In this document: positions 32,437 to 40,435 of the stretch, one piece after another
Position numbering within the stretch: the first letter of the stretch is position 1
Layout: each line of letters starts with the position of its first letter
From: an uncultured Acetatifactor sp.
GTDB lineage: Bacteria > Bacillota > Clostridia > Lachnospirales > Lachnospiraceae
NCBI GenBank assembly: GCA_910584375.1
Contig: CAJUAH010000015.1
Location: 25,240 to 89,239, forward strand
Length of the DNA: 64,000 bases
Direction of reading: 5' to 3'
Made by a program: the position numbers and the translations under genes
The notes under the pieces: generated by a model
Told to the model about the DNA's origin: nothing
Seen by the model: only the letters and a program-made list of their open reading frames with translations
Databases searched by the model: none

Positions 32437-33057
32437 TTATTTTATCACGACGTATTTCAGTCCTTCTCCCTCTGTGCCGTCCACATAACCGGCCTCCGTC
32501 AGCCGCACATTGCCTCCGGTGTACAGCACTTTGGACGGACAGCGTATTTGCAGCGCGTCCTCAAAGATCAGCACATGTCTGTCGCCGAGTTTCTGCAACT
32601 GCTGCGCCGTGACCTCCGCGCCCTTTTTCACATCCCGTAGCGCGCCCTCCATCTCGTATCCCGCCGCCACGGCCTCTCCCACCGTACCGTAGAAAAGACT
32701 GCGGGGCTGCCGGTCAACCCGGGTCATATAATCCTCATAGACACGGCAGTCCGCAAAACGCAGCGCCACCATGACCCGGTTCTGATCTCCCTCCAGGGTA
32801 TCCACCTGCTCCACCGCCACAGCCGGAGCGCCGGATGCTCCGCTCACATAGTCCTGTACCTCCTGCCGGATCATGCCGTCCAGCTCGCTTAACTGATAGT
32901 ATCTGCTGTCAAAATCCTCCACCCTGTACTGGGTGAAACTCCCGTCCGCCTCAAGCACGATCGTGGAGGTGCTGATAGGCTCCGGCGCCTCACCGCAGCC
33001 CACAAGGGCCAGTATGCACGCTCCTATTGCCGCCAGCGCTCTCTTCCTACTCCTCAT
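32437..33057 (-). CDS. Predicted lipoprotein, unknown function
   Basis: The N-terminus is a lipoprotein signal peptide, with basic RSRKR, a hydrophobic core and the lipobox LVGC (Cys at residue 21), so it should be anchored on the outer face of the membrane. The remaining about 185 residues are a soluble mixed alpha/beta domain with no motif I know. It is 206 residues in all. It lies 35 bp upstream of glyS on the same strand and may be co-transcribed. No function is assigned. Confidence 0.8.
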   Translation of the reverse strand: MRSRKRALAAIGACILALVGCGEAPEPISTSTIVLEADGSFTQYRVEDFDSRYYQLSELDGMIRQEVQDYVSGASGAPAVAVEQVDTLEGDQNRVMVALRFADCRVYEDYMTRVDRQPRSLFYGTVGEAVAAGYEMEGALRDVKKGAEVTAQQLQKLGDRHVLIFEDALQIRCPSKVLYTGGNVRLTEAGYVDGTEGEGLKYVVIK

Positions 33058-33179
33058 ATAAGCCTGCGTCCTTTCCTGGTAAGCACTCTAAAGCATCTTC
33101 CTTATTATATCCGACTTGTCAGTGTTTTTCAACAGAGAATTTCCAGTTTTTCATCGCCATTACCAATCCGGCGGCGAAC

Positions 33180-33208
33180 TTGACAAAGCGGCCGGATAAT
33201 GATAGGAT
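33180..33208 (+). promoter_or_regulatory. Promoter of the SGNH-MBOAT surface operon
   Basis: TTGACA (33180-33185), a 17-bp spacer and TAGGAT (33203-33208), about 60 bp upstream of the first ATG. It is the only strong promoter seen before the four-gene run. Confidence 0.7.
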
Positions 33209-33270
33209 ACCTGATAGACAAAAGCGTCCGCGTCAGGCGGGCAGACTTGCCATGTGCGGAGGATTATTAT

Positions 33271-34140
33271 ATGAAGATACGTAGGAGAAAAAGATACTTA
33301 CTGTGCGCTGCCGCGGCGCTGCTGGTTCTGGGAGATTGTTCGGGCACAGCCGTTTGCGCCGCCCAGACACTGCCGCCGGTTACGCTCTCCAGTGACGCGT
33401 CCATGCCGGAAACTCTGCTGGATGTGTCCGGCGACGACATCCTGCCGATGCTGGATCCGGGGCTGTCCGACGAAGAACTGCGGGCCTACTACGGCGATTC
33501 CGTGTTTATCGGCGACTCCATCATGCTGGGCTTTCGCAATTACAGCGCAAAACAGGAGACCTATGTTCACGACATCCAGTTTCTGGCGGCGGGGAGCTAC
33601 GGTGTGAACAATGCCCTGAAACCCGTCAAGGGCGACAATGTGCATCCCAAATACAACGGACAGAAATACCAGCTCTGGGATGCGATCCCTCTCATCGGAA
33701 GCAAGCGCGCCTTTATCATGTTTGGCATGAACGACATCGCTCCGCTGGGACTGGAGGGAGCCCGCGACAAATACAAGGAACTCATCGATAAGATCCTGGA
33801 GACTTCCCCGGATCTGGAGATCCATATCATCAGCATGACTTATACGCTGAAGGGAAAAGGCAAAAAGGTATTAAACAACACCAATATCGACGCGTACAAT
33901 CTTCTTTTACAGGAGATGGCGGAGGAAAACGGCTGGAAATATATAGATCTGTGTACTGTTACCTCCGACGGAGAGGGCAACCTTGCCGCAGACTGCTGCA
34001 GCGACGGCTTTGTCCATCTCACAAAGACAGCCTATACCCTCTGGGAGGCGGAACTCATCAATTACGCCAACGCCGTGGCCTCGGAGGAGGAAGAGGCAGC
34101 TGAGGGCACACAGATACCTGCGGACGCTCTCCCGCAATAA
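33271..34140 (+). CDS. Secreted SGNH/GDSL-type hydrolase
   Basis: A 289-residue exported esterase-like protein. The ATG at 33271 has GGAGG upstream; the longer frame from 33199 crosses the promoter. A signal peptide (about 1-31) ends in VCAAQ. SGNH residues are visible: S83 in FIGDSIMLG (block I), N in FGMNDIA (block III) and the D-x-x-H of SDGFVHLTKTAY (block V). A serine esterase acting on O-acyl groups is likely. It is the first gene before DUF4358, MBOAT and DHHW genes, so it may remove or transfer acyl groups on the same polymer. Confidence 0.88.
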   Translation: MKIRRRKRYLLCAAAALLVLGDCSGTAVCAAQTLPPVTLSSDASMPETLLDVSGDDILPMLDPGLSDEELRAYYGDSVFIGDSIMLGFRNYSAKQETYVHDIQFLAAGSYGVNNALKPVKGDNVHPKYNGQKYQLWDAIPLIGSKRAFIMFGMNDIAPLGLEGARDKYKELIDKILETSPDLEIHIISMTYTLKGKGKKVLNNTNIDAYNLLLQEMAEENGWKYIDLCTVTSDGEGNLAADCCSDGFVHLTKTAYTLWEAELINYANAVASEEEEAAEGTQIPADALPQ

Positions 34141-34259
34141 CGCTATGCGCCCGTGATATATGGGGTTCAAACCGTATGGCATGTCGATACGCTCCATTTG
34201 CAATAACACATACATGCCCGCCATATGCGGAGCAGGAAAATACACGAGGTAATAATCAT

Positions 34260-34820
34260 ATGCATACAGGCAAATCCATAAAACTTGTAGCCGTAATGGC
34301 CGCCGCCACACTCTTCTGCGCGGGTTGCGCGGACAGAGCCGCCCAGACAATAAACGATATAAGCTCAGATGCCGTTACAGACGAGGCGCAGTCCCCGGAG
34401 GATATATCAGCTCCCTCCGGTGATGAAACCACGGTCAAAACCATCGACGAGATCTATCAGGAGATCGAACAGACCGTATCTCTTTATTCTCCCCAATGTA
34501 TGGATGCGGAATTTATATCAAACTATTACGGCATCGATGTGACAACGCTGGAGGAATATGTTTTTTCCATGTCGGAGGACGCGGCCCAGGCCGAGACCGT
34601 CATTATCATGAAAGTCAAGGATGCCGGGGAGCTGGAGAGCTTTGCGGAATGTCTGCAGACGGTCGCGGACGACAAGAAAAGCGAAATGCAGGATTACATT
34701 CCCGAGCAGTATGCCATCGTGGAAAAAAGTAAGGTACAGACCAGAGATAACTATGTGTGGCTCATCATATCTGAAAACGCGGACGCAATCTCGGATGTGA
34801 TCGAAAGCGGATTGTTCTAG
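34260..34820 (+). CDS. DUF4358-family lipoprotein
   Basis: A 186-residue lipoprotein. The ATG at 34260 follows GAGGTAATAATCAT. The signal ends with the lipobox CAGC (Cys at residue 21). An acidic, Ser/Asp-rich linker (about 25-60) is followed by a compact alpha/beta domain typical of DUF4358 (VIIMKVKDAGELESFAECLQ and YIPEQYAIVEKSKV). DUF4358 proteins commonly accompany MBOAT/DHHW genes in clostridia, but no function is known. It ends 11 bp before the MBOAT gene. Confidence 0.8.
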   Translation: MHTGKSIKLVAVMAAATLFCAGCADRAAQTINDISSDAVTDEAQSPEDISAPSGDETTVKTIDEIYQEIEQTVSLYSPQCMDAEFISNYYGIDVTTLEEYVFSMSEDAAQAETVIIMKVKDAGELESFAECLQTVADDKKSEMQDYIPEQYAIVEKSKVQTRDNYVWLIISENADAISDVIESGLF

Positions 34821-34831
34821 GGAGGATCGCC

Positions 34832-36247
34832 ATGGTATTCAGTTGCATCCCCTTTGTCTTTTTCTTCCTGCCGCTGTGCCTGCTACTGTATTATGCAGTC
34901 CCATTTTCATGGAAAAATGGGACTTTGCTTTTTTTCAGCCTGCTTTTTTACGCCTGGGGAGAGCCTCTGTATATACTGCTGATGCTCTTCTCCACCTTGC
35001 TGGATTACACCAACGGGCGATTAATGGAACGGTTTGGGACTACCGGACCCAGACGCGCTTTTTTCCTGTGCTGCAGCGTCTGTATCAACCTTTCCATACT
35101 CGCCTTCTTCAAATATGCCGGGTTCGCCGTCTCTTCGGTCAACGGAATATTGGGTACACAGTTTGCCGCCCCCCAGATTCATCTTCCGGTGGGCATCAGC
35201 TTTTATACTTTTCAGACCATGAGCTATATCATAGACCTGTACCGTGGACGGATAAAGGCGGAACGCAGCTACATCTCCTATCTCACCTATGTATCCATGT
35301 TTCCCCAGTTGGTAGCGGGGCCCATCGTGCGCTTTTCCGACATTCAGGCCCGGCTGCACAGCCGCGAGATCACCTTTGCCGCGTTTGAGCAGGGGCTTTT
35401 GCGTTTCATGATGGGACTTTTCAAGAAAGTGCTGATTGCCAATCAGGCGGGCGCTCTATGGGAGGAGATCAGAGTTCTGGGCGTGGGGGAAACCAGCGTC
35501 GCCACGGCATGGCTGGGCGCGCTCAGTTTTACCCTGCAGCTCTATTTCGACTTCAGCGCTTACAGCGACATGGCCATCGGAATGGGAAAGATGCTGGGAT
35601 TTGACTACAATGAGAATTTCCGCTACCCTCTCGCCGCCGTATCCGTCACGGACTTCTGGAGAAGGTGGCATATCTCGCTCTCCACATGGTTTCGGGACTA
35701 TGTATATATCCCGCTGGGCGGAAACCGCAAGGGCATCCCCCGCCATCTTTTCAATATAGCCCTGGTCTGGTTCCTCACAGGACTGTGGCACGGGGCGTCC
35801 TGGAATTTCGTGCTATGGGGCGTCTATTACGGCGTGCTGCTCATACTGGAAAAATACATTTGGGGAAAGGCGCTGGAAAAGGCTCCCCGCCCTTTCCGGC
35901 ACATCTACACGTTTCTGATCGTCGTGTTCGGATTTGTGATCTTTGCAATCACCGACGCGGGAGAACTGAGAAACTATATCGGCCTGCTCTTCTCCTGTGG
36001 AGCCAGCGGGTGGTTTGATACCCGTTTTCTCTGGTATCTGGACAATTACGGCCCGGTACTGCTCCTGGCCTGTGTGCTGGCCTGTCCGGTGTACCCGTGG
36101 ATCTGTCAAAAAGCGGCGACTCTCAGCCGGGGAAAAAGCCGTCTGCTGTCCGCGTTTGCAGCAATCGCCGTTCTCCTGCTGTTCGTACTGTCCACAGCGT
36201 ATATGGTCAGCGACACCTATAACCCGTTTTTGTACTTCCGTTTTTAG
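34832..36247 (+). CDS. MBOAT-family membrane O-acyltransferase (AlgI/DltB-like)
   Basis: A 471-residue polytopic membrane protein of about ten to twelve helices that passes acyl groups across the membrane to an exported polymer. Family motifs are LPVGISFYTFQTMSYIIDLY (about 111-130), FPQLVAGPIVRFSDI, DFSAYSDMAIGMGKMLGF, FWRRWHISLSTWFRDYVYIP and the catalytic-histidine segment TGLWHGASWNF. Length is typical of AlgI relatives. A GGGAGG site precedes the ATG. Its partner is the DHHW gene 47 bp downstream. The acceptor polymer is unknown. Confidence 0.94.
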   Translation: MVFSCIPFVFFFLPLCLLLYYAVPFSWKNGTLLFFSLLFYAWGEPLYILLMLFSTLLDYTNGRLMERFGTTGPRRAFFLCCSVCINLSILAFFKYAGFAVSSVNGILGTQFAAPQIHLPVGISFYTFQTMSYIIDLYRGRIKAERSYISYLTYVSMFPQLVAGPIVRFSDIQARLHSREITFAAFEQGLLRFMMGLFKKVLIANQAGALWEEIRVLGVGETSVATAWLGALSFTLQLYFDFSAYSDMAIGMGKMLGFDYNENFRYPLAAVSVTDFWRRWHISLSTWFRDYVYIPLGGNRKGIPRHLFNIALVWFLTGLWHGASWNFVLWGVYYGVLLILEKYIWGKALEKAPRPFRHIYTFLIVVFGFVIFAITDAGELRNYIGLLFSCGASGWFDTRFLWYLDNYGPVLLLACVLACPVYPWICQKAATLSRGKSRLLSAFAAIAVLLLFVLSTAYMVSDTYNPFLYFRF

Positions 36248-36294
36248 CACCCTGAATATTTAAACATTTCATCCGCCAGGAGGCTGGTAACATT

Positions 36295-37443
36295 ATGATT
36301 GGTGACGCTATAATAACGAATGCTATAATCAGAAAAACTTTGGTATGTCTGCTCTGTGCCGGTGTTTTATGCCTGTCGGCGCACCTTGTACTCAGCCCAA
36401 AGAAAGACTATTCAGAAAACGAAAACCGCTATCTCGCCCCGTTTCCCACACCGTCCCTGGAGACCGTGCTGGACGGCGAGTTCATGGATGCCCTCAGCGA
36501 CTGGCTGGCGGATCACTTTCCCCGGAGAGATTTCTTTGTGGGACTGAAAAGCGGCGTGGAGATCGCCAGCGGCAGAAGATGCGTCAACCGTATCTATGTG
36601 GCGGAGGACGATTATCTGATAGAGCCCTATGACAGGCCGCAGAACACGGAGCGCATAACAGACACGCTCAGACACTTTTATGAAAAGATCGATACTGACA
36701 GGATAGACCTTCATCTGATGCTGGTACCCACCGCAGTCACCGTATACAGCGACAAACTTCCCGCGTATGCCCCTTCCTGCGATCAATTGGAAACAGCCCG
36801 TGCGATCTATGACGCCACTGGAATCCCGGCCATCGACTGTACCCAGCGCCTTTTGGACGGCGCGTCCCAGGGGCAGCTGTACTACCGCACCGACCATCAC
36901 TGGACAACATTCGGGGCCTATCAGGGGTATCTGGCCTACTGCGATACCAAGGGACTCACCCCTCTGGCGCTTACCTCCCTGACAGCGCGGACCGTCACCG
37001 AAGATTTCGCGGGCACCCTGTATTCAAAGATAAACGATTACGGCCACAGGAGGGATGAGATCACGGTCTATACCAACCCGGAAGATACGCTCACGGTCAC
37101 GTATCTGGACACAGGGGAAGTGACGGACAGTTTGTACAATTTTGATTATCTGGAAGAAAAAGACAAATACTCCCTTTTTCTCAACAATATCCATCCTCTG
37201 ATCGTGATTGAGAACACGTCGGCGGCCTCGCAGGATGAGCTGATGCTGGTCAAGGACAGCTATGCCAATTCCATGGTGCCCTTTCTGGCGCACCACTACA
37301 GAAAAATCTATGTATTTGACACCCGGTATTACAGAGATGGGCCTTCTTCTTTCCTGGATGACCACGAGACGGTGACGGACATATTGCTGCTGTACAATCT
37401 GAATACTCTGGACGGCGACACAGGCATCCGGGGGATCTACTGA
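36295..37443 (+). CDS. DHHW-family protein (AlgJ/AlgX-like acyltransferase partner)
   Basis: A 382-residue protein with one N-terminal membrane helix (about 14-32) and an extracytoplasmic SGNH-like domain. The motif that names the family is at D200-H-H-W203 (YYRTDHHWTTFGAY). Further family segments are YLIEPYD and the final serine-bearing VKDSYANSMVPFL (an analogue of the SGNH Ser block). AlgJ-type proteins complete acetyl transfer begun by MBOAT enzymes, so this is the likely acceptor-side enzyme. It is last in the operon. Confidence 0.9.
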   Translation: MIGDAIITNAIIRKTLVCLLCAGVLCLSAHLVLSPKKDYSENENRYLAPFPTPSLETVLDGEFMDALSDWLADHFPRRDFFVGLKSGVEIASGRRCVNRIYVAEDDYLIEPYDRPQNTERITDTLRHFYEKIDTDRIDLHLMLVPTAVTVYSDKLPAYAPSCDQLETARAIYDATGIPAIDCTQRLLDGASQGQLYYRTDHHWTTFGAYQGYLAYCDTKGLTPLALTSLTARTVTEDFAGTLYSKINDYGHRRDEITVYTNPEDTLTVTYLDTGEVTDSLYNFDYLEEKDKYSLFLNNIHPLIVIENTSAASQDELMLVKDSYANSMVPFLAHHYRKIYVFDTRYYRDGPSSFLDDHETVTDILLLYNLNTLDGDTGIRGIY

Positions 37444-37494
37444 CGCGCTGCGCCGTCCGGCGTGCGGAATGTCCCGTCGGGATTTTCGGTGCTT

Positions 37495-38145
37495 TCAGTA
37501 TAGACTTTGCAGGATTTCCAGACTCTTGAAGGTATGGCCGATGACCTTATCGCAGTACCAGCGGGCCTCCTCCTGTAGCTGTTCCAATACACCGGGCGTC
37601 ACCGTAAAGGTGTAGAGTTTCTCCACGCTGCTGGAAACGATGTATTCCAGCGCATAGACGGTGGACTCCTCCAGTTCCTGTTTCGCTCTCACGCCGGGGA
37701 ATTCGCCGTTTACCGCAATACTTTTGATCTCGTAGACACATCTCACCAGCTCGTTGGGTATGGAGGGCGCAATCAGCGCCCGCAGGGACTGATAGAGAAG
37801 CTTTAACATCTGCCGCTCGTCATTGTTCTCCCTGGTGTAATAATCCGCGATCTCCGCAAAATACATACCATAGCATGCGCCTATGTAATCCGTTCTCAGG
37901 GGTTCAAAATAATTCTGAATCTCCGCGTCCGACACATTGTAGGATGACTTACCCTCATACAGCTTGAACGTACCGAAAGAAAAGGGATTGGTGGCGCTGC
38001 TGAGCCGACTGCCCGGCTTACGCGAGCCTTTGACAAACGCCGCGATCTTTCCCCGCTCTTTTGTAAGCAAACAGATACGCCTATCATACTCACCGATAGG
38101 CGTCTGTTTCAATATCATTCCCGTTACTGTTATAAAATCCTGCAT
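37495..38145 (-). CDS. recO: DNA repair protein RecO
   Basis: Mediates RecA loading and annealing in RecFOR repair. The 216 residues start with an OB-fold (VTGMILKQTPIGEYDRRICLLTKERGKIAAFVKG) and continue in a helical domain (YFAEIADYYTRENNDERQML). The zinc-binding Cys motif of many RecO proteins is absent: the region reads KSIAVNGEFPGV, as in other clostridial members. The length is about 25-30 residues below average. It lies downstream of era, the usual order. A GGGAG site lies 10 bases before the ATG. Confidence 0.9.
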   Translation of the reverse strand: MQDFITVTGMILKQTPIGEYDRRICLLTKERGKIAAFVKGSRKPGSRLSSATNPFSFGTFKLYEGKSSYNVSDAEIQNYFEPLRTDYIGACYGMYFAEIADYYTRENNDERQMLKLLYQSLRALIAPSIPNELVRCVYEIKSIAVNGEFPGVRAKQELEESTVYALEYIVSSSVEKLYTFTVTPGVLEQLQEEARWYCDKVIGHTFKSLEILQSLY

Positions 38146-38284
38146 CTGGATCCGCTCCCGACTGTCTCTCCATGATTCCCTGCCGCTCCATGCCGCAGGA
38201 ATACTGTAGATAGTCCTCCACCTTTCCTGTGCTTACAAATCTCTGCCAGTACCTTGCCCTGCTGTTCTCCGCTGTCTCCCGCAT
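38090..38284 (-). CDS. Small protein overlapping the recO start
   Basis: A 64-codon frame begins at the ATG of 38282-38284 with a strong GGAGG site 5 bases upstream. The first about 30 residues (MRETAENSRARYWQRFVSTG then KVEDYLQYSC) look like a conserved small protein placed between era and recO in related genomes, from memory. The frame then overlaps recO by 56 bases, and this tail is probably not conserved; a frameshift may have fused it. Function unknown. Confidence 0.55.
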   Translation of the reverse strand: MRETAENSRARYWQRFVSTGKVEDYLQYSCGMERQGIMERQSGADPDAGFYNSNGNDIETDAYR

Positions 38285-38378
38285 AGCTACCTCCAAAATT
38301 ACCCGCCCTCTGTTCTTTATATAGGGTTTGCGTTTTTCGGTTTTCTATGCGTCCGGCAGAGTCTATGAGCCGTATAGG

Positions 38379-39287
38379 CTACTGGATATCTTTGGGGTTA
38401 TAACCAAAATTTTTCATCAGGAAATCGCTGTCACGCCAGTCTTTTTTCACCTTGACCCACAGCTGCAGGTTCACTTGCTGCTCCAGCAGATCTTCGATGT
38501 CCGGCCTGGCCGTGGAGCCTATCTTTTTCAGCATACTGCCGCCCTTGCCGATGATAATGCCTTTGTGGGACTCCCGCTCGCACACGATGGTAGCCTCGAT
38601 GTCGCAGATATTCTTTCGATACTGCATCTGTTCGATACTGACCGCAATACCGTGGGGAATCTCCTCCTCCAAAAGCCGCAGCGCCTTCTCCCGTATCAGT
38701 TCCGCCACGATCTGCCGCATGGGCTGGTCGGTGACGGTATCCTCGTCATAGAATGCGGGCCCGTAGGGCAGATACTTCATGATACAGGAGAGCAGGGTAT
38801 CCGTGTTTTCCCCCTTCAGAGCCGATACCGGCACGATCTCCTGAAACTCCATCCGTTTCCGATAGGTGTCGATATAGGGCAGCAAGGCCTCTCTCTTCAC
38901 CGTATCTACCTTGTTGATAACCAGGATCACCGGCGTGCGGACTTTTTTCAACTGCTCTATGATATGCTGCTCTCCCGCGCCGATAAAATTGCTGGGCTCC
39001 ACCAGCCATAAGATCACATCCACCTCGGACAGCGTGCGCTCCGCCACATGCACCATATAGTTCCCCAGTTTATTTTTCGCCTTGTGGATACCCGGGGTAT
39101 CCACAAACACGATCTGCCCCTCGTCGGAGGTATACACCGTCTGGATCCTGTTGCGGGTGGTCTGGGGCTTATCGCTGGTGATCGCGATCTTCTGGCCGAT
39201 CAGGCGGTTCATCAATGTGGACTTTCCCACATTGGGACGACCGATCAGCGTTACAAAGCCTGATCTGTATGCCGGGTTCTCACTCAT
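38379..39287 (-). CDS. era: GTPase Era
   Basis: Essential Ras-like GTPase that assists 16S rRNA maturation and 30S assembly. The 302 residues carry G1 GRPNVGKST (about 12-20), the G2/switch region KPQTTRNRIQTVY, G3 DTPGIHKAKN, and G4 NKVD. The C-terminal KH domain has ESHKGIIIGKGGSMLKKIG. Length is typical. Its start overlaps the DUF4349 stop by 8 bases, so the two are translationally linked. Confidence 0.98.
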   Translation of the reverse strand: MSENPAYRSGFVTLIGRPNVGKSTLMNRLIGQKIAITSDKPQTTRNRIQTVYTSDEGQIVFVDTPGIHKAKNKLGNYMVHVAERTLSEVDVILWLVEPSNFIGAGEQHIIEQLKKVRTPVILVINKVDTVKREALLPYIDTYRKRMEFQEIVPVSALKGENTDTLLSCIMKYLPYGPAFYDEDTVTDQPMRQIVAELIREKALRLLEEEIPHGIAVSIEQMQYRKNICDIEATIVCERESHKGIIIGKGGSMLKKIGSTARPDIEDLLEQQVNLQLWVKVKKDWRDSDFLMKNFGYNPKDIQ

Positions 39288-40398
39288 GGGGCTTATCCTC
39301 TTTTCCTGCCGTATTCAAAGTTCCCGGTGCAGAACCTGCTCCCGGCACAGAATTCACTCCCATCATGGGGCCGGGGCCTGCCGACGGATTTACTCCCGCT
39401 ATGGGGCCGGGGCCTGCCGGCGCTTTTTTCTGCGCCTTCTGACGTGACCGTTTCATATACCATCTGATCCAGAGGATAAACAGCGCGATCACAATCGCCC
39501 ACAGCAAAATGGTAGGAATATGTACTGCCAGCCATACCAGGATCTCCAGACCGCCGTGGCCGATCCCCTTCAGATCTTCCATAAAGCCGCCGCTGATCCT
39601 CTCCCACAGGGTCTCCTCCTGCACCGGCGTCAGCTCCTGCACCTCGCTCACATCCAGATATACGGTGCTGTAATCCACCTTGTTGTCAAATGTGCGCAGC
39701 TGCGCCTCCATGCTTTCGATCTGATACTGCACATTGGACAGACGCTGCTCGATGGTGATAATATCCTCTATGGTCTCCGCCTGCTCCATCAGCTGCAATA
39801 GCCGGTCATGTTCTGCCTGCAGCGTCTTCTTGTGACTTGCCATATCCACGTATTCCAGCGTGACATCCTGCACATTCTCCGTGCGCCGTACCACATTGCT
39901 GATCTCAGATATTTCTCCCAAAAACACATTCAGCTGTCCCGCCGGAATTCGCGCGGTTATGGAGCTGTTGCGGTTGGAGCGGTAGCCGCTGTAGGCGCTG
40001 CCATTATAAGATTCCATGCTCTCAATATAGCCGCCCAGCTCCGTGATCCGCCGCTCGATGGTATCCGTGACGGCGTCGTATTCCTTGGTCTCCACCGACA
40101 TATTCACCGTGCGGATCAGCTTACGGTCGCTCTGCTGACCGGTCACGTCCGGATCCGCCTCAGGAGCGTCGGCGGGCTCATAGCCCTCTTCTGTCCTGGC
40201 GCTGTATGACGAGTTCATCCCTATGGAATCCATAGCGTATTCCATGTCTTCATAGGATATGGACGGTTCATAGGATGTGGCCTCAGACATACTCCCGCCG
40301 TTCGCCGGTCGCGCCGTATCACCCGCGGCGCCGCAGGCCGTCATGACCAATGCCATGACCACCGCCAACATACCCGTAAAACATCCTGACTTTTTCAT
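39280..40398 (-). CDS. DUF4349 lipoprotein with a 12-residue C-terminal repeat
   Basis: A 372-residue lipoprotein: signal peptide with lipobox MTAC (Cys22), an acidic linker, then the DUF4349 domain (about 90-275: RKLIRTVNMSVETKEYDAVT, ARIPAGQLNVFLGEISEISN). A coiled coil follows, and one membrane helix (VWLAVHIPTILLWAIVIALF). A basic patch precedes a Pro/Gly-rich end with two copies of a repeat resembling AGPGPIAGVNPS and AGPGPMMGVNSV. DUF4349 has unknown function. It overlaps era by 8 bases; the ribosome site is GGAGG. Confidence 0.88.
   Translation of the reverse strand: MKKSGCFTGMLAVVMALVMTACGAAGDTARPANGGSMSEATSYEPSISYEDMEYAMDSIGMNSSYSARTEEGYEPADAPEADPDVTGQQSDRKLIRTVNMSVETKEYDAVTDTIERRITELGGYIESMESYNGSAYSGYRSNRNSSITARIPAGQLNVFLGEISEISNVVRRTENVQDVTLEYVDMASHKKTLQAEHDRLLQLMEQAETIEDIITIEQRLSNVQYQIESMEAQLRTFDNKVDYSTVYLDVSEVQELTPVQEETLWERISGGFMEDLKGIGHGGLEILVWLAVHIPTILLWAIVIALFILWIRWYMKRSRQKAQKKAPAGPGPIAGVNPSAGPGPMMGVNSVPGAGSAPGTLNTAGKEDKPHE
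39365..39419 (-). repeat. 36-bp tandem repeat in the DUF4349 gene
   Basis: A 19-bp identical core, ATGGGGCCGGGGCCTGCCG, occurs at 39365 and 39401, giving a period of 36 bp, 12 codons. It encodes the Gly-Pro repeat of the tail and could vary in copy number. Confidence 0.75.
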
Positions 40399-40435
40399 AT
40401 TCCTCCCCCTCCTTCGCTTTTTTGCCCTGCAGGCG

